Below are positions 22,374 to 34,184 of a stretch of 64,000 bases of DNA, piece by piece. The first letter of the stretch is position 1. Each line of letters opens with the position of its first letter. The notes beneath the pieces were generated by a model that had not been told where the DNA came from, ran no database searches, and saw nothing but the letters and a program-made list of their open reading frames with translations. The translations under genes were made by a program, and so were the position numbers. The DNA is taken from contig JALRME010000055.1 in NCBI GenBank assembly GCA_026120035.1, forward strand, positions 81,169-145,168, written 5' to 3'. This stretch comes from Coleophoma eucalyptorum (Eukaryota > Ascomycota > Leotiomycetes > Helotiales > Dermateaceae).

Positions 22374-24199
22374 ACGTATTTCCCAATCGAGTGGATCACC
22401 CAAGCGAGTTGAGTACCCCAATAGACCAAAACACCGATACGCGTCATAAAATCTACATCCTACAATACTACTACCAACACAAGTCTTATCCTCTGATCAA
22501 GGGGCTCGTATTCTATTAGCTACACAGGCACTTAGATTCCATCAAATTACAAGTATTCGAGCAGCTGCTAAAGCCTACGACGCGTCTTATACTACCCTTC
22601 GTAATCGATTGAACGGAATGTCTCCTCGACGCGATACTCCATCTAATACTTCAAGGCTTACCTCTCAAGAAGAGCTAACTATTGTACGATATATCCTCGA
22701 CCTAGATACGCGTGAATCTCCTCCTTGACCTCAAGCAGTTTAAGAAATGGCAGATCTACTCCTTGCCGAACGCGACGCACCTCCTGTAGGCAAGAATTGG
22801 ACTTCCAACTTTATTAAACGCCGTCCAGAGATTAAGACGAAATTTAGTCACAAATACGACTACAAGAGAGCTCTATGCGAAGATCAAGTTATTATTAGAG
22901 ACTGGTTTAGGCTTAACGTACTGTACAAGCGAATGTGCCATACAAGGGAATGTGCCAAAAATTCACGCTAGTACTACCTTCGTGTCTAATACACTATTTC
23001 TCTACAACCAAAGATGTTACCAATACACGAAGAAAGTAGACTGTTCTTAGCTATCCAAGATATCCAAAAAAAAAAGACCCCCTAAACGAAGCCTTCGAGC
23101 CACTGCTATGGTCTTTAAAGTAGGCCATCAAAAGCTAGGTCGACGTTTACACGATATTCCAGCCAAATCACGAAAGATGACTAGCCTAGAGGAATAAGTT
23201 CTTTTTGAAAGTATCCTTGGCCTCTGTGCCATTTCGAGAAGTATACAAGAGATCGTACAATTGGTGGTTATCGTCTCTTAGTCCTCGATGGCCACGAGAG
23301 CCACCATTCAGATAAATTCAAGGAGTATTGTAGAGAGAATAACATTATTACTCTCTGTATGCCTCCTCACTCTTCTCATCCACTTCAGCCACTAGTTGTT
23401 GGTTGTTTTAGCTCTCTTAAGAAGGCGTACGGTCGTCAAATCGAGGAAATGATGCGAGCTCATGTAATCCACATTACGAAGGACGACTTCTTTCCAGCCT
23501 TTCGAGCTGCACATCTTTCTTCAATGCCAAAGTAATGTTCTCGGGGGGTTCAGAGGTGTAGGACTTTATCCTTTCGATCCTGAAAAGGTTATATCTACCC
23601 TAGATCTTAAGTTACGAACACCAATACCTAGAAATCCGCGAAATACTACCCCTCAACCTTGGATCTCTCAGACACCTAGTCACCCAATAGAGGCATTATC
23701 ACAGGCAATCTTGATTAAAAATCAAGTTGCCCAGCATCAGAATAGCTCTCCAACTCCGATTAATGAAGCATTTGACCAGCTTGTTAAAGGAGCTCAAATT
23801 ATGATTCACTCGGCTACACTACTTAGAGCTGAAGTTAAGGCTTTACAAGAGGCAAATCAAGCTAAAAAGAGAAGAGAAAGAAAGCGAAAGAGGCGTATAT
23901 ACCAAGGTGGAAGTCTTACGGTCGAGGAAGGCCAGGAACTAGTACAAAATGCTCAAAATCAAGGAAATAGAGATATATAAGCCGAGGGCTCAAAGTGTCG
24001 ACAGCGACGATGTGGCTTATGTAATCAGACTGGGCATAATGCTCGTACATATAAATAACACCAAGAGTCAATTAGTATAGAATAGTTACGATTTTTTGGT
24101 AGTAGAATTACAAAATGTAGGTGTTATGACGCGTATCGGTGTTTTGGTCTATTGGGGTACTCAACTCGCTTGGGTGATCCACTCGATTGGGAAATACTT
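22374..24199 (+). mobile_element. Pogo-like transposon with ~70 bp terminal inverted repeats, internally rearranged
   Basis: The left end GTATTTCCCAATCGAGTGGA (from 22376), continuing through ...CACCGATACGCGTCATAA, is repeated inverted at 24127-24197 almost without mismatch. TA flanks the outside (22372-22373 and 24200-24201). The interior encodes a pogo transposase in pieces (helix-turn-helix at 22510-22930, DDE C-terminal half at 23250-23980). The central ~0.9 kb is replaced by about 320 bp from a different pogo family. Confidence 0.85.
22510..24057 (+). pseudogene. Chimeric, inactivated pogo transposase with C-terminal zinc knuckle
   Basis: The N-terminal CENP-B/Tc5-type DNA-binding region is clear (ERDAPPVGKNWTSNFIKRRP, 22780-22840) and the C-terminal half is open (SPTPINEAFDQLVKGAQIM, 23750-23800). 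The middle (22930-23250) instead carries the start of a different pogo protein (ESRLFLAIQDIQKKK, RSLRATAMVFKVGHQKLG) after an AATGTGCC repeat that looks like that element's own end. The catalytic block LQPLDV reads LQPLVV, so an acidic residue is lost. The C-terminus has RRCGLCNQTGHNARTY, a CCHC zinc knuckle whose last Cys has become Tyr. Several stops and shifts rule out activity. Confidence 0.8.
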
Positions 24200-24201
24200 T
24201 A

Positions 24202-25176
24202 GATAGAATATTTATACAAGATCCAGCAATTTTTGGTTATGAGGAGTTTATAGATTGAGCTCATTGTTGGAGGATGGATTACGAAAGCTTTGTTTGCGTT
24301 ACTAAAATGGCGAGAGAAGAGTTGGTTTTAGCTAAAGGAGAGAAACTCTGGCGATACAATCCGGTGGGTATGGCTTTTGTGTCAGAAAATCATCTCATAG
24401 GTCCTTCGACGAAGTGATTAAATACAACAAATTCAGCTAGTATATAAGATAATAAATCTATATAAATCCAAAGCTGATCCAACCACACTGAACTACCCTA
24501 CGGACTGAATGACCGAAATACTCACACTCTGCACTTATACTTGGGTTGGCCATAAGCTGAAATTCAGATGTAATACTTAATCCATCTGTCTTCTATGTGA
24601 GGCTAGGGCTTGAGGGGTGACTTTTTTGCGCATGGCTTGGGGATGGGGAGGAAGATGTCGGCCCCTTAATGGAATTATTAAGTTCTCACCTCCAAGGATA
24701 GCTTTTCAGCTTGCTTCTGCATGTAGGAGCTAAAGAACTGTACGGCGCATATCCCTTCTTTCGTTGCGCACTGCATCCTTAATTGGAAGGTGAATGGCCA
24801 CGGAGGTTCGATCTCTCGGGGCCAGAGTGCCTGGCTGAAGAATTATCCGCATATGCTGCAGTTAATCCTCGATTATTATGGGGCTAAATAGCACTATTAT
24901 CAGGTGCAAGTGAAGTCTTTATTTTGAAGACTCTTTCATGACTTCAGCTGATACAAGCTTTCCTATTAATAAATATAGAAGTGGGGAAAGGAGAAAGATC
25001 CAGGGAGAAAGATTCGAGACCTCGGTGAAAAGTAGATGCCCCCTGGACAATATAATAATAGTATAAGAAGCAACAATTCCCACTGCAACACTTCTTTTAT
25101 AATCTTCTAACTTCCTTATCTCCCCCTTCCCGACTTTTATTCTCTCGATCCACGCAATTGAAAGTCCATAAGCATT
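24202..25176. other. Intergenic with a gene-like relic at 24202-24415
   Basis: The first ~210 bp give a frame (DRIFIQDPAIFGYEEFI, one stop, MDYESFVCVTKMAREELVLA) in register with sequence left of the pogo element, so it may be the interrupted 2EXR gene. The rest is AT-rich without genes. Bases 25080-25176 are CT-rich like a fungal promoter/leader. Confidence 0.4.
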
Positions 25177-25390
25177 ATGGCCTCACTTACTACTGAGGAA
25201 TTCGACCTCTACGCTGAGCTAGTATGTTAATTATATACGCAATATTAGCCTATCTGAGTTGAAATGTTATTAGAGTTCTCTATCTTACCTTGGTCAGAGC
25301 GTACATGTCAGGCAACTACAAGGTCTATACATATCTCACCTACAACGACTGACAGATTTAGCATTGAGAGCGATGTTTGGAGAATGCTAG
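25177..25390 (+). CDS. Possible small two-exon gene (53 residues)
   Basis: ATG at 25177 (GCATTATGGCC) follows a CT-rich leader. Exon 1, 25177-25221, gives MASLTTEEFDLYAEL. An intron at 25222-25273 (GTATGT...TTAG, 52 bp) restores a frame reading SSLSYLGQSVHVRQLQGLYI, then SHLQRLTDLALRAMFGEC and TAG. No family is recognised. Codon content and splice signals are reasonable but the gene is very short; it may be a truncated 5' end. Confidence 0.3.
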
Positions 25391-26346
25391 AAATAAAACC
25401 CCCGACAGTAAATAGTGAGCGCCTTGGCTTTCTACTTCTTATGGCTGACGGTATCGTGGGCAAATAGTCCTTCAACGCTAATGGCTCAGAAGCTATTTCG
25501 TATTCGTAGACAATTGATGTATTGTACAACCAATTTGATATTCAAGAGGTCAAGCCGAGCGTGAAGTATCCATTAGGTTGTTTTCTGAAAATTCCTGGTC
25601 TTTCTTTGTTCAAACCGACTAGGGGACTGTAAGAGCTTCCCTTGCGGTCACTAGCTCTTACCTCCTATCCTGCCAATCAATTCCACCGCCTCCCACTTGA
25701 CTACACTTAAACAAGGCCGTAACTTCACTTCCAGCCAAAAACCACTTAACCCAAAACTACAAGTCGCCCCTGGCACAAGTCATCCAATCCCACCACCTGC
25801 CAACGAAGCAAGATGAGGTCTGGCCAAAGAACCGTCGAGCAAAAGTACCACCTAGTCCTGATGTAAAATCTATTTGTCCACTCCCCCGGCACTATCAGAA
25901 CAGAATAGTGGCCTTTCTACTGCTGCCGTCACTTTGGATCGGTTTGAGGGTCGTTCTCAGGTTGACGCAGCCTCTTTGTGGATTGCTTTGAGTGTTGTTC
26001 TTAAATATTTGCAACATCTCTCCCGACTTCGCGTTGCATCTTCTTTGAGGGTCACAATAAGTTTCCATCGTCTGTGGTTCCGTTCTTTAACCCCAGAGAA
26101 ATGCACATTTCACTGCTGCACAAACAGTCCTTTTCTCTTCCCTTCCAAAAGTCCCGACCATAGTCAGTAAGCAACCAGTCTCCTGAGTAAATAACTCGTG
26201 CAGCCACAGCAACCATTCTCCTCTTAAAACACACCGTCTTTTCGGTAAACGCCACATTAGCATTTTGGCAACTGTGGTGTTGATTTTCCCCCAGTCGTTC
26301 GATATATCGCGACAGTAGATAGCGCCTATCTTCCCCAGTTCCCGAT
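25391..26346. other. Intergenic, no supported gene
   Basis: Short overlapping frames on both strands (25874-26170 plus, 26052-26255 minus) have no recognisable similarity. Confidence 0.4.
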
Positions 26347-26823
26347 CTAGATATCTAGATCACCTCGTGTTATCTCAAAAGAATAGTCTGGTCCAGGCTC
26401 TTCGTTTTTAATATCGCCTGGTGACTCCCCTATATATTCGCATTTACGACAAAGGGGCTTTTGGCGCGTTTTAAAATCATCATTATCGTTCTTTCTAGAA
26501 AATGCCTTGAGTCCTTTTCTTTTAGCGCCGTCATCTACCACTTTCAGATCTATCCTATCACATATCTCGTAAACGCACTCGCAGGAGTCGCAGTCAAAGC
26601 ATTTTGTTGGAACCGAGAAGAGATGACAGATCTCACATTTTGGGGCATCCCTTGGAATGTCCATTGGATGCTGAAGATCTTTAGGCCAACCCTTAGGAGG
26701 TTTCCAACCACAAGATCGACTATCCCATGCTTTGGGGAAAGGGGGTGGTGGGTGGCTCTGATGCGCTTTCGTGCTACCTCCAAGTCGATCAACAGGTAGC
26801 GGAGATATTACAGGTCGCACCAT
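26347..26823 (-). CDS. Cys-rich, probably zinc-binding protein of unknown function
   Basis: Single exon, ATG at 26823, 158 residues. A Pro-rich N-terminus (HQSHPPPPFPKAWD) is followed by a cluster of paired cysteines: CEIC (residue ~62), CFDCDSCECVYEIC (~75-88), and CRKC (~133). The spacing suggests a zinc ribbon or degenerate RING-like fold, but no known domain pattern fits. A basic stretch (KRKGLKAFSRKND) lies between the last two clusters. The frame is long for this AT-rich region and the Cys pairs are unlikely by chance. Upstream exons cannot be excluded. Confidence 0.45.
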   Translation of the reverse strand: MVRPVISPLPVDRLGGSTKAHQSHPPPPFPKAWDSRSCGWKPPKGWPKDLQHPMDIPRDAPKCEICHLFSVPTKCFDCDSCECVYEICDRIDLKVVDDGAKRKGLKAFSRKNDNDDFKTRQKPLCRKCEYIGESPGDIKNEEPGPDYSFEITRGDLDI

Positions 26824-27007
26824 AGGCTCTTCTCGCGGGTGTAATTCTGAACGCCTAGTGTGGGCACATTAGGAGTACCTCTCCGAACTGGTATTCTCTC
26901 TTCCAGGAATCGATCCCGCGTGCGCGCTTTGACCACATAATCAACCGGGGCAAGGCGGGGAACACCAAAAGTATAGCTTTCACACGATGATGAACATAGT
27001 AAAGTAT

Positions 27008-27232
27008 TGTGGTGGGGAAAGTCCCATCAGAGCACATAGAGTTGCAGGACGTGGAATAGAGGGTAGTTCAGTAGAAGCACTACATTTCGCAGTTATCGTC
27101 AAGTTTTGGGTTGGTTAAAAAGGTATGTAAATTTGTTGTTTTTCTATAGTACAGCCCAGCTGCATTTATATATGCAAGATCCTCGTGACAGAATAGAGTT
27201 GAAATCAGGTGACAGCAAGTAACCCCGTCACA
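27008..27232 (+). repeat. Solo LTR, family C
   Basis: Starts TGTGGTGGGGAAAGTCCC and ends AACCCCGTCACA (225 bp). GTAT flanks it directly on both sides (27004-27007 and 27233-27236). It is about 93% identical by eye to 60306-60529. Confidence 0.85.
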
Positions 27233-27719
27233 GTATCATAGTATGAACACCATATTTCTACACTTTGTATGGCGACTTATTTGAGGTTGAATAGTCCGAT
27301 GTTCCACGATCTAAAGGCATTTGTAGCCGCAGGCCACCATTAATGGCTGTCGGGAAATGCTCCCTGAAGAACTTGATGCCGACAGAGTTTTACAGAGTTA
27401 TTTAAACACCGACGGTTAGCACCACATATGTAATAGTCTTAGGTAAATATGGGTTCAAAAAATGAGATCAGAGTGTTTTAAGTTGTGAAACTCGTTTCTC
27501 TACTTGCTTATTGTACAGTATCCTAAGCAATGTCTCTTGCAATTCTCATCAACTTTGCGCTCCATGGCTGACGTTCTAGGAAGAGAATGTTGCCGTACCT
27601 AATTTTTGCATGCTATTTTTAGACCGGATATATATTTAAAACTTCTTGATGACTATAAATGATAATATGTCGTCCTGAGAAGTCTAAAAAGTCACTGCAA
27701 ATTCTTTTGAGTATTCAAA
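27233..27719. other. Intergenic / promoter of the secreted protein gene
   Basis: No gene. A TATA-like stretch (GATATATATTTAAAAC, ~27626) lies about 90 bp before the ATG at 27720. Confidence 0.4.
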
Positions 27720-28293
27720 ATGCAATTCTTAATTGCTCTTCCTCTTATTTCTACGCTACTGATTTTGACCTCTCCCGCTTCTGCGCTTACTGCTTCGCAA
27801 AGAAACATTTTGCAGCAGACTGTCTCCGGCTTCGCGAACCAACTAAACGAAGATATCGCAGACACAACGCAATTTTTTGAAGCCTATCCGAGCCTTAGTA
27901 GACCAGCTTTAATTTCAGGAGCCAGTGCAGCACAGGCAGCCCTCCAGAGCGCAATAGGTAATGCAGGTAGCGTTATTTCGGAACTATCCGATGGAGTTAA
28001 TATTTCAATGGCGCAAGTAGTGAAGAGTGAGCTAATTGACAACGACTTTTTACTGGAAATATCTCTTCAGTTTCAAGATATTGCAGATGGTATGATTTTA
28101 TATTCGCTTGATTCTAGCCCCTTATTTACTTCTAAATATAGGCTCATCGACTGATTTTTCATTTTCTCAAACCCTTGGTCTTTATTGTTCCGATGCTATT
28201 CCTGAGATTAATACTCTTTTCCAAATTGTCGGAAGTTTCGTGAATGACGGTACCACTATCGTTGCTCTGTTGCCAAGTAATTGTCCAAGTTAA
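27720..28293 (+). CDS. Small secreted protein
   Basis: Two exons: 27720-28089 and 28142-28293, intron 28090-28141 (GTATGA...ATAG, 52 bp), 173 residues. The N-terminus, MQFLIALPLISTLLILTSPA, then SALT, is a typical signal peptide with likely cleavage after SPASA. The mature part is mostly helical, rich in Ser/Ala/Gln, with two Cys near the C-terminus (LYCSD and SNCPS) that could form one disulphide. No membrane anchor. Size and make-up recall hydrophobic-surface-binding or cell-wall-type secreted proteins, but I cannot assign a family. Extracellular location is inferred from the signal peptide. A gene-like frame, splice sites and a TATA-like element support a real gene. Confidence 0.7.
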
Positions 28294-31200
28294 ATAGAAT
28301 AACGAAAAACTTGTGGGAATTCCGAATTCTTTTCTTAGGATATTAAACGTCGTCGGAGGCAAAATATAGCGTAAAATGCACAAAGGGTTTTGACTTGCAA
28401 AGGGCAAGTGATAACATTAACAAGACATGAAATTGCTGTTGCAAAAGAAAATTTATACATGCCTCATGAACAATTCCATTTTCTCTCCCGCCTTGGGTTC
28501 TCTTGAAGCTTTTTCGTGTTCTAAGTTAAAATTCTCAATCCAATTATGTCGCCATGACCATGACCAAGCCCATTCCCACATACCCTTTGCATACTACACA
28601 GAGATCTTAAGCTCTCTCTGTAAAATGATAGAATGCTAAGAATATAGGAATTTGTACGATCACCAGCTGCTATTTCTCAAACTTCGTGTTCTTCATGTTG
28701 GTAGAAAGTGATGCTCACGTTGGCAGACGTGAGCATGGACCGAGGCCGGTTTCTGGTGACAGTTTCTCCTCAAAAGTTGCATTCACCTCCAATGTGTCAG
28801 CCAAGGTTGACAGAGCCGATCCATCAGATTGATGCTCAGAACGCAGGTTCTGCGTCTGTAACTAGAATGAGATGATTGTATCTATAAACCAACGCAAACC
28901 AACGCCTTACAGTACTTACCGCATACTTATTACGACACAATTATCCCCGAACTGGCAACGAAATCGATACAATGACAACTAATACCTTGCTCAAAAAGTT
29001 AGTTGATCGCGAAGATGGGAACTAGGGCGGCGTCCAACAAAACATAAAAGTCTTGTCTGCGATTCTACTTTGATTCTAGGAATCACGATAATGTTCTATC
29101 GGACTTCAAGAAAATCTATACTTTTAAGCTCGGGCTGCAGAGAGATCCCAAAAGTGCCAGTTGCATACTAGGTGTGCAGCATTTGATAGGATTCTTGTCA
29201 AGGCACCAAAAGTATCTATAACATTTAAGGTAAGGCTCTAAACGTTCGAATTCTTAATCTGATACGCTCGTAAACCAGTTCAAAATATGTCCAAAGTGCT
29301 GACCTATACAATAAGCAGCAGAAATATGACGGAACCTTTTGTCTAAATCTTTTCAGGACTTGACTGGTTGTCGTTACGTCACCAATTTGGGCAATATCTG
29401 TTCTGACCGATTTTCAACTGCCGCTCTCAACAGGCGATATGATAATGTACTTTTTAAAGAAAGCGTTCTGTGGAAAAGGCGCGATGCAGCTGCGTGGTAT
29501 TAGCGAAATGCAGATTCATCGTGAAGTGAGTGCACTATCAGGCCAAAAATTTACAGATCATGCAACAACGGTTATCCATGCTGAGTTAGAGAATGGATTG
29601 CTGTATTATATTAAGTAATAATGCGCAGTCTGCTCAAGTATAATGATAAAAGGCGAGCACAGGAGCAACTGCCTAGTTTCAAAATTTGGAGATGTTCTGG
29701 CCACAGAAGTATATCTTTTTCCACTGATGCGGGAGTTGATCTGGAAAATCGGGTTAAAGACACTGATGGGTCATGACTTTGTGACTTAAAGCCCGGAATT
29801 TCTTCGAGATCTTTGAGACTTAGACTTAAGAGTGTTTCAGTTGCTGCTTGGCGTGGAGAATCTGCCTCTTCCAAGATACCGCTCAGCTCGGGAACCACGC
29901 GATTGTGTCCTTCTTGCCGTCACCGAGCATCATCAAGCTTTGTTCGACAACTTAAGCAGCCGCAAAAAGGCTGAGCAGTATGGAGATCTTTCTGATGTAA
30001 GAGATATTTTCAAAACACGGCTGAAAGATTGGACCAGCGCAGGTATTACTATTGCTTCTTGCATAGGTCAAATACAGACTTTCTCTGGGCCGCAAATGTC
30101 AACTCGGCACGTGTGGCATTTTTTTTTGTTTGGTGTATCTTTCAGCACGGAGATAATCTTCAAGGGATACGCAGAGATATCAGGGACTATATCCGGTATG
30201 AGCAGAGCAGACAGAAAATGGAAGTCAACTTCAATTCGATGTTCAGTACTTAACGACTGTCGTCTCCTCAATGCCACTTATCTGGAAACCCTTTGGCTGG
30301 AAGCTCATACCTTCTCTTTCAAATTAGCCAAGGACGATTTTATCATCACCGAGGCTCCAGTTGATCGGACCTGCTCGAGTCAACGAGAAGCTATGCGCTA
30401 AGGAAGGGGGATTTGGTCTGTGTTTATCCGGCGCACATCAAACAGACGAAAGGAATTTTTTTAATGCACAATATTTTGATCCCTTTCGGTTTCTTAATGG
30501 AGATTAATCTACAAGAAAAAGCCAGGTCAGAATATGGAAAAATGTACGTATTTAGTGGTGGCAAAGGTGAGTGTAAGGGGACAATCTTCGCTAGATTAGA
30601 AATCCTCCTCTAGGTGGCTAGCTACTTGATACACTTCTGGGACATAGATCCTATAAACAACAATCTGGACTGGGACCAATCGAGAAGGATTTCTTTTAGT
30701 GGTGCTCATCTACTGCAAAATTATGCTAAAGTAAAAATGTTAAAAAGGGTTGACAGTGGGGAGGATATCTAGGTCCCCTGTGGAACACACCTAGACTGAA
30801 TCACGAAACGTTGCCCATCCTCGATTTTTTACAACACGACAAGCTACAAGGCCTACCACAAATTGATTCTTCTTGAAGCTAGACAATGCCCAATGTTTTT
30901 CTTTGCATCTTCAGACTGTCATGCACTCTTTAATTTATATTTGCCTGCACTTCTGTCTGCTTTTGGTATTGGTCCCTGGCACTATTATGCATTTCTTGGT
31001 CAATGTGAGATAAAGTTGTACATTTGCTCATTCTGCCTTCCCGTGCTTAGAGCCAGATTATGTCTCTGTCTTCCATCCGCATCGCTGCCACATAATATAG
31101 TCGATCTTTGCTATATTTATCTGCCTCCCGCGTTTATTCCTTTGTTATACACTCTTTCCTTTGAGCTGAGCCTCATCAATCTAACTTACCAGCTCTCTGT

Positions 31201-31847
31201 GTTTGCTCCTTGTACTCTCATCTGAGTGGCGTGGCTTGGAACCTTGTTCGATCTTTCTGTTATACAGGCCGTGTTCCAGGACTCAAGCCCAAGTGTTTTG
31301 TGGTTGGCTCTATATATATATATATATATATTGGACAAGGGCAACCATATACATCTACATTCAATCCATCTCTACTGTGAAAATGCAACAGTCAACGTTC
31401 TTACTTCCGAATTCCGATTGCAGTATACCCAGTCAGTATACCCAGTATCAAAAAACTCTATGAACAGCTTCGGCTGGATAACACAGACAAAAACTCGAAA
31501 AGGCAATTTTTTTATCGTCTCCACAGGTGGCGAAAGACATATAAAACTTCTGGCGGGAGAAAAGGACCAGCATTGATTTCTTGGAAAGACAGAGAAACCC
31601 AAGAGGCTTATCGGAATTGCTGGAACATTCTATGAAAGTAAAGAGAAATGTTTTGGAGCCGGCAGAACTTGACTACCCAATAAGTGACAGGTAAAATTTC
31701 TTGCTGGTTCAATACTCCATCACGCTGAACTTTATTTAGGATTAAAGCAATCTTAAAGTAAATCATTTGGAGACAAAATAAATATGCTGCTATCGATGAA
31801 AATAATCCTGTACGGGCATAAGACTTCTTGCAGCACCACAAAGTACA
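28294..31847. other. Long gene-poor stretch
   Basis: No convincing gene. On the minus strand 28740-28880 a frame reads QTQNLRSEHQSDGSALSTLA and may be a relic exon. A 570-base plus frame (29832-30401) lacks an early ATG, though part of it (ALFDNLSSRKKAEQYGDLSD) looks protein-like. A TA microsatellite lies at 31312-31331. The rest is AT-rich without repeats I can match. Confidence 0.4.
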
Positions 31848-32300
31848 GTGACGGAAGGTCACGACACCAAGGGGGAGACATCTCAATATACGCCATCGTC
31901 TAAACCGACAAAGACTTCCGCAGCATCACAGATTTCGACGTCACACTCGATAATTTCAAACACATCACGTCCCAATCTCCAATTTGAAGAAAGGATCTGG
32001 ATCGTAAAGTCTAAAACGCCGTACTTAAGCCACAAGCGATGGAAAGCCGTCTTGCTTAAAGACATAAATTTGGGATCTTTCACTCAGAAAGTTGATCTCA
32101 ACCACACAATTGTTCTCACTTCAAGGAGCTTAAATTTATACTCAAAACGCACAAGCTCGAGTTTACTGATTCGGTCTCCGAGAATGACGAAGAGGGTTTT
32201 TGTTGCCTTAAAGGAACGCATTGATGAGAAGATTGAAGTAGCTTTGAAAAGAGGCAAACGGTCGTATAGCATATTTGTTGAGCCAAGTGGCATAGAGTAG
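31848..32300 (+). CDS. Open frame of unknown function, possibly a terminal exon
   Basis: An open frame of about 150 codons ends at TAG 32298-32300 without an ATG near its start; a CACAAAG 3' splice-like site precedes it, so it could be a last exon. The product is Ser/Thr/Lys-rich at first, then includes WIVKSKTPYLSHKRWKAVLL and a basic end (KERIDEKIEVALKRGKRSYS). No domain recognised. Confidence 0.3.
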   Translation: MTEGHDTKGETSQYTPSSKPTKTSAASQISTSHSIISNTSRPNLQFEERIWIVKSKTPYLSHKRWKAVLLKDINLGSFTQKVDLNHTIVLTSRSLNLYSKRTSSSLLIRSPRMTKRVFVALKERIDEKIEVALKRGKRSYSIFVEPSGIE

Positions 32301-32608
32301 GGACTCAAGGACAAAGGCCTTGAGATGGAGGATGCAGAATTGCAAGACTTCTAATCAGATTGCTGAATACTAAGACAAGCACTGACGGAAAGCTATTGAT
32401 GGGTAGATCTTGCTTTTAACGCGTATATGTCCGATATATAATTATACTAGTATCTAAATCCAAGAGAAAGAAAAGAACCATAGTGAAAAGAAAGCGATAT
32501 GAAGCTTCGGAAATAAATCAGAATGATGTGGGATTTCGCCAAGTGCTCCAAGAAGTCCCAGAATACCATCACACATCAACGAGTACGATTTATAGCAACA
32601 AATTATAC

Positions 32609-32789
32609 TGTTGGTTTACGTTAGGTAACGTAGGATTTGACCTATGTGTCAAACAGGTGTAATGTTCATAAAATTGGTTAAAGATCTTGATTGGAGAGAG
32701 CGTGAGGCAGAGAGGTATAAGTACCTCTCTCGCTAAGAATACATATGACTAGGTCTCGTGATTGACCTGTTGTAAATAGCATTCTGACA
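32609..32789 (+). repeat. Solo LTR, family B, with 5 bp target duplication
   Basis: TGTTGGTTTACGTTAGG...GCATTCTGACA, 181 bp, flanked directly by TATAC (32604-32608 and 32790-32794). Core motifs GAGAGAGCGTGAGGCAGAGA and CTAGGTCTCGTGATTGACC match the other family B copies. Confidence 0.85.
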
Positions 32790-33099
32790 TATACCTTGTC
32801 CGAGCACTCTAGGATAAAACTGCTAATGTGGGACATTTAAGGTTCGCTAATGACTAACTTAAATCACTTATTACACTCAAAATGGCGGCTAATGGCAAGG
32901 TGAAGTCCAGTTGCCCGTGATTCGAGTATTGTACTTATACTCGTGATTCCTGAAATAGACCAAGATGATTTAATATTGACTAAATTACAAAGGAGAGGAG
33001 CTCCAGTGGCTGATACTTTAAAATTGCAAGTCCGAATTTGCCACGCTATTGTCGGCAGGTTGATAACACAAATAGATTGGTTTAAATGATTTCCCGGCT
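32790..33099. other. Intergenic, no gene seen
   Basis: 3' flank of the next minus-strand gene; no motif noted. Confidence 0.4.
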
Positions 33100-33996
33100 T
33101 CAAAAATTCCCTTCCATATTGCCCTGTGACCATTCATTCACTAAAACTACAAACTTTGGTCCCACTTTGAGCTTCACTAGTTTCTGAGGCAGACAATCTC
33201 TCTTGGTGTGATGCAAAACTTTGGTGATTCCTACTCTGGCTGGCTGGTGTCTGGTCCTTACACTCTTACTGGATTTTCTTCCGCGCGTATTTTGTCGTTT
33301 CGTCATCTGCTGAGATACATTAGCATTTTCTCCCATAGAAATGCAATTTGATCTACTAACCTTGTCGCCAGAAAGAAGTGTGTCATTTATTATGCTCCAT
33401 TCTACTAAACCCATACCTGATGCCGATGAAGCCACATGAGCCTCTGAGAGAATAACATCCAGTAACGGCTCGTCAATCCAAGTATTCGATTGTGCCTTTT
33501 CCAGGTCATAGTCTAACATAGAGTTCACAGTCCGATATCTGCAAAGACTATTAGAAGCTTTAGCATAATCCATTCCGAAAATTTCCTCATCTCCGTAGTA
33601 AAAAAGTCCATCCGTTGGCATCTGAACTGGCGGAAGACTTTCTTCTTGAAATTCGGCGAGATATTCTTCCCAGTATTCCCTTTCAACTGAGGATAATCCA
33701 CAATCTTCCCTGGAAACGTTGGCTTCTGTTTCTGTAATGTAGCACAAAGGTAATGAATCCCCTTCTGGTGCGATATCCTTCGTAGTAGTTTTCCCCAAGC
33801 TGTGGTCTTTTTCTTTGGAATTGTCATTTGAAAAGAAGATATCTAGGTCGATTTGTTGGATATCGAAGTTGTCGAGATTATCAGTGTAGTTGCTAGGCGA
33901 ATCGAACAGCACGTCAAGGTCGACAATGTGATCAGAGCTTGGTAAATCCAAGAGAGCCGCTGTTGCTGAGATATCTGTTGGTTTGAGTGAAGACAT
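33100..33996 (-). CDS. Acidic protein with basic C-terminus, unknown function
   Basis: Single exon, 298 residues from ATG 33996 (MSSLKPTD); the frame is open to 34014 but without an earlier ATG. The N-terminal two thirds are acidic and rich in Asp/Asn/Ser with repeats of a D-(I/L)-D-x-(L/I)-F type (VDLDVLFDSP, IDLDIFFSND). A middle block has EREYWEEYLAEFQEE. The last ~90 residues are strongly basic and contain RGRKSSKSVRTRHQ, which resembles an AT-hook/nuclear localisation segment. An acidic activation-like half plus a basic DNA-binding-like tail suggests a nuclear protein, but this is inference. No catalytic domain is visible. The long uninterrupted frame in AT-rich DNA supports a real gene. 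Confidence 0.6.
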   Translation of the reverse strand: MSSLKPTDISATAALLDLPSSDHIVDLDVLFDSPSNYTDNLDNFDIQQIDLDIFFSNDNSKEKDHSLGKTTTKDIAPEGDSLPLCYITETEANVSREDCGLSSVEREYWEEYLAEFQEESLPPVQMPTDGLFYYGDEEIFGMDYAKASNSLCRYRTVNSMLDYDLEKAQSNTWIDEPLLDVILSEAHVASSASGMGLVEWSIINDTLLSGDKVSRSNCISMGENANVSQQMTKRQNTRGRKSSKSVRTRHQPARVGITKVLHHTKRDCLPQKLVKLKVGPKFVVLVNEWSQGNMEGNF

Positions 33997-34184
33997 TTGG
34001 AGGTTTAATGCCAATAGCTGTGCTTTGAGAATTCTGGGAGGAGTTTAAGGAACTAGCACTAAGAATCTGGAATAGATGGAGGTGCGGAAGCTGGGAGGAC
34101 GGTCAATTTATGATAGTCGGACATGCTCTGGGGCCACATATCCAACCTCATGCATGAATTGCACTCCTGCTCAACCATGATGTC

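Noticed and set aside
26890..26950. tRNA-like segment on the minus strand (GGGATCGATTCC resembles a B box)
   Set aside because: No matching A box, acceptor stem or paired T-arm; a full cloverleaf cannot be drawn.
27720..28293. Assignment of the secreted protein to the HsbA family
   Set aside because: Overall size and helicity fit but the conserved positions are not convincing by eye.
31312..31331. TA repeat as a possible regulatory or origin element
   Set aside because: Plain dinucleotide microsatellite without other signals.
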